DNA of 32,807 bases from Planctomycetota bacterium (lineage in GTDB: Bacteria; Planctomycetota; PUPC01; JACPCR01). A program made the translations under genes and the position numbers. Position 1 is the first letter of the stretch, and each line of letters opens with the position of its first letter. Below, piece after piece: positions 16,624 to 23,600 of this stretch. The notes under the pieces are model-generated. The model did not search any database. It was not told the origin of the DNA and saw nothing but the letters and a program-made list of their open reading frames with translations. The stretch is taken from NCBI GenBank assembly GCA_030740295.1, contig JASLXP010000343.1:1-32807 (forward strand), in the 5' to 3' direction.

Positions 16624-17475
16624 CTATTCTCCTCGCGCCTGGTCTTTCAGAATCATCACCCGGCTTTTCTGGTATTGGTAATAGGCATCCCGCGCTGCCA
16701 GATAAGGGTCGAGGGCAGATTTCACGAATTCCTCGTACTCGCCGAGGCGCAAAGAGGTGGTGTTCACGCGGTCAGAAATGTTCATTCCCAGGCTGGGCAA
16801 CGATGGCAACAGATAGGGAATCGGATGCAGGAAGGCATCCCCCGCGTAACCAACCGTCCCTCTCAAGCTGGAAGGACCGATCACCGGCCAGACGATGTAT
16901 GCGCCGGTGCCGATTCCGTAGGAACCCAGCGTTTGGTCCAGATTTGCGTTCTGCTGTTTCAGGCCGAACCGGACCGCCGGGTCGAAGAGGCCCGCAACTC
17001 CGATGGTTGAGTTGACCACCACCCGGGATGTCTCGACACCTGCTTCCTTCAGACGTCCGGTTAACAGGTTGTTTGCGATGCGGACCCCTCCCGTAAGATT
17101 GGTGAATGCTTTTCGAAGACAGACTCTGACCTTTTGTGGAAGCACTTTTTTGTAGCCCGTTGACACTGGCTTCAGCACCCAGAAATAAAGCTTGTCGTTG
17201 AAGGCAAACAGCTTTCTGTTCACTCCTTCGATCGGATCAGCAATGCCTTCATGCTCCTGTACCGTCGAGGGCGTATCGAATGGATCGTCCAACGGATCTT
17301 CTTCAATTTCAGCTTCCGGCTCTGCGGTCCTGGCGTCGGCCTCGGCGAGCAGGATGACTGTTTCCTGCGAGTCGCTGATTTCCTTATCGATTTTCAGATC
17401 GGGCAAATCAGCTTGAGCGGACAGGGAGACAGGGAGGATGCAGAGAAGTGCGGCCAGGAGGTTTTCGGTCTTCAT
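16624..17475 (-). CDS. mlaA: MlaA (VacJ) family outer-membrane lipid-asymmetry protein
   Basis: MlaA removes misplaced phospholipids from the outer leaflet of the outer membrane and passes them to the periplasmic MlaC and the MlaFEDB transporter. The 283-residue protein starts at the ATG at 17475, preceded by GGAG 6 nt upstream; a TTG at 17487 is less likely. After a signal peptide (~1-22) comes an acidic linker (~25-75). The family core follows: DPIEGVNRKLFAFND, NNLLTGR, GLFDPA and GSYGIGTGAYIVWPVIGPSS. The usual lipobox is not evident, because Cys13 in LLCIL has no small residue before it, so this copy may not be a lipoprotein. Other mla genes are absent from the window. The PVC cytochrome gene lies 85 nt upstream on the same strand. 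Confidence 0.93.
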   Translation of the reverse strand: MKTENLLAALLCILPVSLSAQADLPDLKIDKEISDSQETVILLAEADARTAEPEAEIEEDPLDDPFDTPSTVQEHEGIADPIEGVNRKLFAFNDKLYFWVLKPVSTGYKKVLPQKVRVCLRKAFTNLTGGVRIANNLLTGRLKEAGVETSRVVVNSTIGVAGLFDPAVRFGLKQQNANLDQTLGSYGIGTGAYIVWPVIGPSSLRGTVGYAGDAFLHPIPYLLPSLPSLGMNISDRVNTTSLRLGEYEEFVKSALDPYLAARDAYYQYQKSRVMILKDQARGE

Positions 17476-17560
17476 GGAATGCTCCAAGAGTAGAGTGCGG
17501 CTCTTGAGATATCGTTTCTATACGTTCGTAAAGTTCAAGCAGAGCACATCACATCGTTCG

Positions 17561-20500
17561 TCATTTCTTTTTCGGCTTGGTTTTGCCTCTGCCTTTATTA
17601 AATTGTCGCGCATTCTTATCGCCGAGCGACGTCAGGTAAGCCATCAGATCCATGACTTCGCGTTTGTTCAGCGTGTTGAGGAGTCCTGCCGGCATCAGGG
17701 ATGTTTCCGAAGGTTTCTGTTGTGCGATCGCTTTCTTGTCGACCCGGGTGATTTTTGAAGCATCGAAGGGATCGGTCATGACCAGGAGCTTTCCGTCTTC
17801 ATCACCGATGATGCGGCCGGTAATGACTTCGTCCTCTTCGGTTGCGATGGCCGTGGCCTGATACTGATCCGATATGACCTTGCCCGGCTCGATGATCGCT
17901 TCGGCGAGATCCTGGAGGGTGTACCGATTGGCCACGCTTGTGAGGTCCGGTCCGGTAGCGCCACCGTAGCCGTCGAATCGGTGGCACTGCACACACTTGG
18001 CCGCGGCGTACGTGCGTTTGCCGTTCTCAAAACTTCGTCCGCGGCCGTTACCCATGGCGACGACCTCATCGAGTTTCCATTCTTTGCCCGGGCCGATGGG
18101 GGCAGGCAGTTTCCTGGGGATCACAAGATCCGAGTTCTTCTTCAGCTTGAGCGCGATCAGGTGTTCGAATTCGGTGTTGGCCATTGCCTCTTTGCGGATG
18201 TTGTTGATGAAACCCCGGTAACTGGCACCCCCGCTGGCGGACGATGCGCTTTGAAACCAATCGTAGTACTTGCGTCGCTGGTCGAGGGTCCAGCCGTCGC
18301 GGGCGTTCCTGAGCACGAACGCGTAATGGATCTTTTGAATGGCCGGCTGGTTGGCGAGCATCTTGGCAATGGTGCCGCCGTATCGGCTGTTGCGGCTGAG
18401 GAGTTCGCTGATGTCCTCCAGGCTCTGCTTGGATTCGGCTTCGATAAGGGCCATTGTCTTTGCGACAACGGTGGGAGAATTCAGGTAGACGAGAAGGTTG
18501 CTGAGCTCGCGATTCAGGCTGTCTGTCTTTGCCGGATAGAGCGCATCGAATCTGGCTGCGATCGGTTGAGCTGTTTCGCGATCGGGTTTGCCCAGCCGAA
18601 TGAAGACCAGCGAATAGGCTCGAAGGAGTTCAAGCAGCAGAGGCTCGTCGAGTGATTCAGGCTCGATGCCCTTGAGGGCCTTCAGGATAGCTGGCCTGGC
18701 AGTCTCGTTGCCTCGGCGGGCAAGAGCGATGACGCCGGTGATGAGCGCTTGCGTATCCTTCATCGCAAGCACCTTCTCCGGCCATTGCGACACGGGCTGG
18801 TGTTCGAGAGCGATGCGCGCCGCGTAGCGAATGAAGCGATCCTTGTGGCCGAGATGTGGTAGAGCGGCGGCAACGGCCCCGGGATCTTTCTTTCCATGAA
18901 AGGCCTCCAGGCTGCGGCGCAGCGCGCGTTCTTTTTCTGTACCTGGATTCCGGCAATCCACTTTCTCCGTCGGTTCTTCACCAATGTAGGTGACGCGGTA
19001 GAGGTGCGATTGACCGCCCCGCCCGCCGACGGTGAAGTAAAACGCGCCATCCGGGCCGACGGCTGCGTAGGTCACCGGCAGAGGAACGCCGGAGACGAAT
19101 TCCTCTTTGACGGCATCGTAGGTCGAACCGTTCGGTGTGGTGTGGATGGCGTAGATCGTGCCAAACGTCCAGTCCAGGATGTACCATGCCTTCTGGTATT
19201 TGGCGGGAAACTTTGCGCCGTAGCCCATTGTCGTTCCGGTCGGAGAGCCGGGTCCAGTATCTATCATCGGAGGCAGGCTGTCCGGATAGTAGGCAGGCCA
19301 TTTGCCTGTTCCACTTCGCCAGCCGAATTCACTTCCACTGGTCGCGTGGACGACTCTCGTGGGGCGATACCAGGGCGTTCCGACGTCCCACTCCATATCC
19401 GCGTCGTAGGCGAAGAGCTCGCCGTCTGCATTAAATGCCATGCCGTATGGATTGCGGTAGCCCATGCTGAAGAACTCGAGGTTTTTGCCATCGGGATCGC
19501 AGCGGGCAATCCATCCGCCCGGTGCGAGGCGGCCGCGGGCGTGCCCGCGTGCATCCCACTGCCGAGGCAGGAGGTGGTCTTCTTTCCAGTGCGTCGGCAC
19601 GAGGCTGTTTTCGTATTGGGGCGCGTTGGTCGCGTTGCCGGCAATGACGTACAGCGATTTGCCGTCCGGCCCTGGAATCACCGTGTGCGGCCCGTGTTCG
19701 CCGCCTCCCCGCATCTCGATCAGTTTTTCTACCTTGTCATATTGATCGTCACCGTCCGTATCCTTCACCCGGTAGAGACCGCTGCCCGGGCCGCCGTTGC
19801 AGGAGAGATACAGATTTCCAAAAGCGTGGGTCATGCCCTGCGCGGATGTGATCTTGACCTTCAGTTTCTCCGCCTTTGTTGGCTCTTTGCTGCCGATCGG
19901 GGAGGGGATCACACGGGTGAGCCCGGACTTGCCCTGATCGGATGCAATGATGCGTCCCTTGTCATCGAAAGCGAAGCTCACCCACGAGCCCTGCGATCTC
20001 TTCGGAACAGTGTAGAGAAGCTCTGCCTGGAAACCGGACAGCAGCTTGAGTGTCTTCTGTGCCGGCGGCAACGGGGCCGGGGCGCCTCCCCGTTTCGGCT
20101 TGCTGAAAACATCCGACCAGGGCCCCATGCCCATCTTGCCGTGAACCTTCGGGGTTCCCCACTCCTTGGCGTCCGGTGCCTTTACCTGCCATGTCTTGTC
20201 AGTGATCACGTAGCTTTTCTTGCCGTCCGGCATTTCCATCTCGAGCTTGAGAGCAAGCGCTGCTATGCCGGGGTTCGCATTACGCCCGTCGACCTCGATC
20301 ACATTCTTGCCGGGCTTGATGTGCTTTTGAACGTCCGCTCCAACGGGCGCTTCCCACCTGCTGCTGGAAAGCACCTTCACCCCGTTCAGCTTGACGACCA
20401 TGATGTTGTCGCAAGTGCCGATCATGCGGGCCTTCTTCGAGCCGCCCACAAATTCCTTCCGAAACTGAAGACGCATCTTATTTGCCTTGTCCCAGATCCA

Positions 20501-20728
20501 TTCGGTCTTGGGGCCGCCGATCTTTGCCGGTTTGGTTTCTTTCTTTGGCTCTTCCTTTTTCACGGCTTTGGCGACCGCTTTGCCCTTTACCTCGGAAGGA
20601 ACGACCTTGGGAATCTGCGTTGTCCAGCGTTCCACTTCCGCCGCGGACGCGGGTGGTTCGGCGTGGACGGACAGGATCGAGAGACAGAGAATCGAACTGA
20701 AAGAGCTGATGATGTAGAGTCTGTGCAT
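17561..20728 (-). CDS. Secreted PVC-type heme-binding protein with beta-propeller and cytochrome c domain
   Basis: A 1055-residue exported protein; the start MHRLYIISS heads a clear signal peptide ending near VHAE (~residue 23). Residues ~75-170 look like a beta-sandwich sugar-binding module. Residues ~210-590 form a beta-propeller of the soluble glucose-dehydrogenase/PVC type, with GGGEHGPHTV and LYVIAGN. Residues ~615-880 are helical, HEAT-like. Residues ~890-1045 are the PVC-type cytochrome c domain, with heme site CVQCH (Cys912, Cys915, His916) and an LMPAGLL segment whose methionine is the likely axial ligand. The C-terminus is very lysine-rich. Such proteins are abundant in planctomycetes and verrucomicrobia and are thought to oxidise carbohydrates outside the cytoplasm. 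The electron acceptor and substrate are unknown. Confidence 0.93.
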   Translation of the reverse strand: MHRLYIISSFSSILCLSILSVHAEPPASAAEVERWTTQIPKVVPSEVKGKAVAKAVKKEEPKKETKPAKIGGPKTEWIWDKANKMRLQFRKEFVGGSKKARMIGTCDNIMVVKLNGVKVLSSSRWEAPVGADVQKHIKPGKNVIEVDGRNANPGIAALALKLEMEMPDGKKSYVITDKTWQVKAPDAKEWGTPKVHGKMGMGPWSDVFSKPKRGGAPAPLPPAQKTLKLLSGFQAELLYTVPKRSQGSWVSFAFDDKGRIIASDQGKSGLTRVIPSPIGSKEPTKAEKLKVKITSAQGMTHAFGNLYLSCNGGPGSGLYRVKDTDGDDQYDKVEKLIEMRGGGEHGPHTVIPGPDGKSLYVIAGNATNAPQYENSLVPTHWKEDHLLPRQWDARGHARGRLAPGGWIARCDPDGKNLEFFSMGYRNPYGMAFNADGELFAYDADMEWDVGTPWYRPTRVVHATSGSEFGWRSGTGKWPAYYPDSLPPMIDTGPGSPTGTTMGYGAKFPAKYQKAWYILDWTFGTIYAIHTTPNGSTYDAVKEEFVSGVPLPVTYAAVGPDGAFYFTVGGRGGQSHLYRVTYIGEEPTEKVDCRNPGTEKERALRRSLEAFHGKKDPGAVAAALPHLGHKDRFIRYAARIALEHQPVSQWPEKVLAMKDTQALITGVIALARRGNETARPAILKALKGIEPESLDEPLLLELLRAYSLVFIRLGKPDRETAQPIAARFDALYPAKTDSLNRELSNLLVYLNSPTVVAKTMALIEAESKQSLEDISELLSRNSRYGGTIAKMLANQPAIQKIHYAFVLRNARDGWTLDQRRKYYDWFQSASSASGGASYRGFINNIRKEAMANTEFEHLIALKLKKNSDLVIPRKLPAPIGPGKEWKLDEVVAMGNGRGRSFENGKRTYAAAKCVQCHRFDGYGGATGPDLTSVANRYTLQDLAEAIIEPGKVISDQYQATAIATEEDEVITGRIIGDEDGKLLVMTDPFDASKITRVDKKAIAQQKPSETSLMPAGLLNTLNKREVMDLMAYLTSLGDKNARQFNKGRGKTKPKKK

Positions 20729-20841
20729 CGGATACCTTGATGAGCTGGTTGAATACTTCGCGCCCGTTTTGAAGCCGGATGAATATAGCGATGGTGAACT
20801 CTTTCGCCTTTGAGTCTGTCTGACCTCACAGAGTTTCTCAT

Positions 20842-21339
20842 ATGCCTGACATGCTTTGCTCGCTGGTTCGGTTGCCGGATGTGCGCCTGCTTCTCAACAC
20901 GCTGAAAGAAGAGGGCATCACGGTGCGGCGTCCCAACCCGTGGGAACAGAAAGAGCTTCGCGAATTTATTGTTGAGCACTTCTCCGAACGCTGGGCCGAT
21001 GAGGCATCGGTGGCATTCGCTAATAAACCGATCTCATGTTTTGTCGCGATGGATGGCGACCAGGTCGTAGGTTTCGGCGGGTACGAATGTTCGCGGCGCA
21101 ATTATTTCGGCCCGACCGGTGTGGCCGAGAGCTATCGAAAGAAGGGCATCGGCACTGCACTGCTTCTCACGTGTCTCGAAGGCTTGCGGGAACTCGGGTA
21201 CACGTATGCGGTGATTGGCGGGGCCGGCCCGGTTGATTTTTATAAGAAGGCGGTTGGTGCGATTGTGATTCCCTTAGATGAAGGGAAGGGAATTTATGGG
21301 CTGAGCGAAGACCCGAAGTATCTGTCTGCCAATCCATGA
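20842..21339 (+). CDS. GNAT-family N-acetyltransferase
   Basis: A 165-residue cytoplasmic protein with the acetyl-CoA binding motif A: GPTGV followed by YRKKGIGTALL (R/Q-x-x-G-x-G/A). A beta-bulge strand (QVVGFGGYE) comes just before it, in the order seen in GNAT enzymes. The end, with GGAGPVDFYKKAVGA, matches the motif B tyrosine region. The substrate (amine, peptide or amino sugar) cannot be read. The stop codon overlaps the start of the next gene in ATGA (21336-21339), so the two are translationally coupled. Their pairing suggests one small pathway or a shared substrate. No Shine-Dalgarno is visible upstream of the ATG. Confidence 0.88.
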   Translation: MPDMLCSLVRLPDVRLLLNTLKEEGITVRRPNPWEQKELREFIVEHFSERWADEASVAFANKPISCFVAMDGDQVVGFGGYECSRRNYFGPTGVAESYRKKGIGTALLLTCLEGLRELGYTYAVIGGAGPVDFYKKAVGAIVIPLDEGKGIYGLSEDPKYLSANP

Positions 21340-22307
21340 AAATCGTCAGCTATTGTCCCATTGAAGATCACCTGATCGAGGCCATGAGCGAGAGCGATCC
21401 CTCGCTGCAGGTTCTTGTCTACCCCTCCATTCAGGAACTGACAGACAATTGTACGGACGCGGATATCGTCTTCAGCGGGTACGACGGCGAAACCCCCGAT
21501 CCTTTTGCGCAATTAGTGAGACAGGCTCGGAAGGTAAAATGGATTCACACTTCGACTGCCGGAGTCGATAAACTGATCTGTCCGGAGTTGATTGATTCCG
21601 GCGCCATCCTCACTTGCAGTAAGGGCGAAGTGGCCGGGCCCAGTCTAGCCGAACATGCCATGGCCCTGGTCCTCGCCATCTCTCGAAACATTGCGGTGAT
21701 GGTGAGGGCAGGAGTCTGGAACAAACGAGCTAACCTGAATCGAGGTGCGCTCGAGTTGAAAGGCATGACCATGGGAATCGTCGGGTTCGGCGGAAGCGGA
21801 CAGTTGCTCGCGCGCATGGCTTTGGGATTTCAGATGAAGGTGATCGCGCTCGGGCGAACCGCGCGCGCATCAGACGTCGAAGGCGTCGATTCCGTCTGGG
21901 GACGGGAAAGACTGGACGAGCTGCTGGAGCAGTCAGACGTGGTTGCCATCTGTGCCCCGGGCACAGATGAGACGCGCCACATGTTTGACGCGGCTGCATT
22001 CAAGAAGATGAAGAAGACTGCCATCCTGACGAACATCGGCCGCGGCGATATCGTGAGCGATGAAGCCCTCATTCAGGCCCTGCAGGAAGGCGAGATTGCC
22101 GGTGCCGGACTGGACGTCCTGGAGCAAGAGCCGCTGCCAGATGACAGTCCGTTATGGCAGATGGACAACGTAGTTCTCACGCCGCACATCGCTGGGAATT
22201 CGCCCAATCGGAATGAAAGGAACAGAGAGACGTTTGCAGAGAATTTTGGCAGATTCGTGCGCGGCGAGAAACTGGTCGGCCAGGTGGATTTAGAGGAAGG
22301 GTATTGA
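21336..22307 (+). CDS. D-isomer-specific 2-hydroxyacid dehydrogenase
   Basis: A 323-residue NAD(P)-dependent enzyme that reduces a 2-oxoacid to a D-2-hydroxyacid or the reverse. The coenzyme domain has GFGGSG (~residues 149-154). The triad is Arg236 in NIGRGD, Glu265 in DVLEQEP and His284 in TPHIAG. The length is normal. The N-terminal segment is diverged and gives no substrate clue (glycerate, glyoxylate, phosphoglycerate or lactate type). It overlaps the GNAT gene by 4 nt. Its 3' end is followed at once by a heptanucleotide repeat array and a convergent gene. Confidence 0.93.
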   Translation: MKIVSYCPIEDHLIEAMSESDPSLQVLVYPSIQELTDNCTDADIVFSGYDGETPDPFAQLVRQARKVKWIHTSTAGVDKLICPELIDSGAILTCSKGEVAGPSLAEHAMALVLAISRNIAVMVRAGVWNKRANLNRGALELKGMTMGIVGFGGSGQLLARMALGFQMKVIALGRTARASDVEGVDSVWGRERLDELLEQSDVVAICAPGTDETRHMFDAAAFKKMKKTAILTNIGRGDIVSDEALIQALQEGEIAGAGLDVLEQEPLPDDSPLWQMDNVVLTPHIAGNSPNRNERNRETFAENFGRFVRGEKLVGQVDLEEGY

Positions 22308-22310
22308 CGG

Positions 22311-22473
22311 AAGTGGAGGAAGTGAATGGAGGAAGTGAATGGTGAATGGTGAATGGTGAATGGTGGCAGAGGTGAATGGTGAATGGAGGAAGTGAATGGT
22401 GAATGGTGAATAGTGAATGGAGGATGTGAATGGTGGCAGAGGGGAATGTTTGAATGGTGGAAGAATGGAATGT
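22311..22473. repeat. Heptanucleotide (GTGAATG) tandem repeat array
   Basis: About a dozen exact or near copies of GTGAATG occur in runs of up to four. They are interrupted by GAGGAA and GTGGCAGAGG blocks that themselves recur, and fade into degenerate copies by 22473. The array fills the space after the dehydrogenase gene and before the convergent oxidoreductase gene. A reading frame exists through the repeats on the minus strand, but it is a by-product of the repetition. Confidence 0.88.
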
Positions 22474-22506
22474 TAGAGCGAAGGAAATCTATCATTCCAA
22501 CGTTCC

Positions 22507-22534
22507 ATTACTCATTACTCATTACTCCTTACTC
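22507..22534. repeat. Second heptanucleotide array (ATTACTC), overlapping a gene end
   Basis: Three ATTACTC units and one CTTACTC unit lie in perfect tandem. The last unit contains the TAA stop codon (22529-22531, minus strand) of the Gfo/Idh/MocA gene, so the repeat has grown up to or across the gene end. It has the same 7-bp period as the first array but a different sequence. Confidence 0.85.
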
Positions 22535-23527
22535 TACGTCTACCGTCTGACCCGTTTCAGCCGACTCCAGAATTGCATCACAGACCTGCATGCACTTGAT
22601 GGCGATCTCCGGCCAATCGGCATTGAGTTCGCCGGACCGAATGGCCCCGACGAAGTGCTCGATCATTCGCGCTTCCTGGACACATTCGCCGAAATTGTGC
22701 TCTGCCTTTTTCGGTCCGTGAACCCAGAAGCGTGTCTTCTCCTCCGAGTTGGGCAGCACAAAATCATCACAGACAAGCGATCCCTCAGTGCCGGCTACTT
22801 CCAGCCATTTGCGGAAACTGGTGTCGAATGCGCAATTGAATGACGCCATCCTGTCCCCTTCAAACCACAGCAGACCGTCGACATTGAAATCGACACCGTT
22901 GAAAGACCGAGCAGCCGCGAAGGCCCGGGTCGGCAGGTCTTCGAAAGCGAGCAGAATGGCACGGATACAGTAATAGCCAAGGTCGCCGAGGCAGCCTCCA
23001 GCCAGGTCGGGGTTGACCCGGATGTTCTGCATTGGGACGTCATCACCGAAATTGAATGTGAAGGCCGCTGTCACGTGACGAAGTTTGCCCAGGTCTTCAT
23101 CCAAGACTTTTTTCATCGCTTCCGTACGTTCGTGATGCACCCACATGACACCATCCATGAGTTGTACGCCATTCTGCCGGCATACCTTGGCCATTTCACG
23201 GGCCTCATCCGCGTTCGACGCGAGGGGCTTCTCACACAGCACGTGCTTGCCGGCTTCCGCAGCTTTCGTGGCCCATTCCATGTGCATGGACGGCGGAAGG
23301 GGAATGTAGACCGCATCGATATCGGGGTCGGCGAGAAGCTCATCGTAGGTGCCGTAAGCTTTGGATACCTGATGCTTCTCTGCCCACTCCTGAGCTTTTT
23401 CTACAGTGCGGCTGGCGATGGCGGAGATTTCGGCACCGTCGGCCAGGTCTACGGCACGTTTGACCTTTGTGCCGATTCCGGCAGTGCTCAGAAATCCGAA
23501 TCGAATGGGTGAGTTTTCGGTAGGCAT
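22529..23527 (-). CDS. Gfo/Idh/MocA-family oxidoreductase, canonical EKP
   Basis: A 332-residue protein read from the ATG at 23527; a TTG at 23533 adds two residues. The nucleotide loop is atypical, STAGIGTK, as in the dihydrodiol/xylose dehydrogenase branch of the family. The catalytic motif CEKPLA is intact. The C-terminal domain includes GGCLGDLGYYCI, which carries the Asp and Tyr expected where other branches have His. An NAD(P)-dependent sugar or polyol dehydrogenase in the cytoplasm is likely; the substrate is unknown. The stop codon is inside the ATTACTC array. The gene is divergent from the esterase gene at 23601, with 73 nt between the starts. Confidence 0.93.
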   Translation of the reverse strand: MPTENSPIRFGFLSTAGIGTKVKRAVDLADGAEISAIASRTVEKAQEWAEKHQVSKAYGTYDELLADPDIDAVYIPLPPSMHMEWATKAAEAGKHVLCEKPLASNADEAREMAKVCRQNGVQLMDGVMWVHHERTEAMKKVLDEDLGKLRHVTAAFTFNFGDDVPMQNIRVNPDLAGGCLGDLGYYCIRAILLAFEDLPTRAFAAARSFNGVDFNVDGLLWFEGDRMASFNCAFDTSFRKWLEVAGTEGSLVCDDFVLPNSEEKTRFWVHGPKKAEHNFGECVQEARMIEHFVGAIRSGELNADWPEIAIKCMQVCDAILESAETGQTVDVE

Positions 23528-23600
23528 GGACAATCAAAGAATAAGGAGTAAAGAGTATGCTATCGTGGCCACTCAGCGATCGGATAACAAACTGAAAATC

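Noticed and set aside
18896..20740. Plus-strand open frame of 614 codons
   Set aside because: It lies wholly antisense to the PVC-type cytochrome gene, whose domains and heme motif are clear. The antisense frame has no recognisable domain and arises from the coding bias of the real gene.
22073..22495. Minus-strand frame through the heptamer repeat (His/Ser/Pro/Phe-rich repeats)
   Set aside because: It is created by the GTGAATG repetition and the antisense of the dehydrogenase gene; no independent coding signal.
22311..22534. CRISPR array
   Set aside because: The units are 7 bp and tandem, without unique spacers of 25-40 bp, and no cas gene is present.
23406..23600. N-terminal extension of the AXE-like esterase
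   Set aside because: It is antisense to the divergent oxidoreductase gene and precedes a clean signal peptide that starts at 23601.
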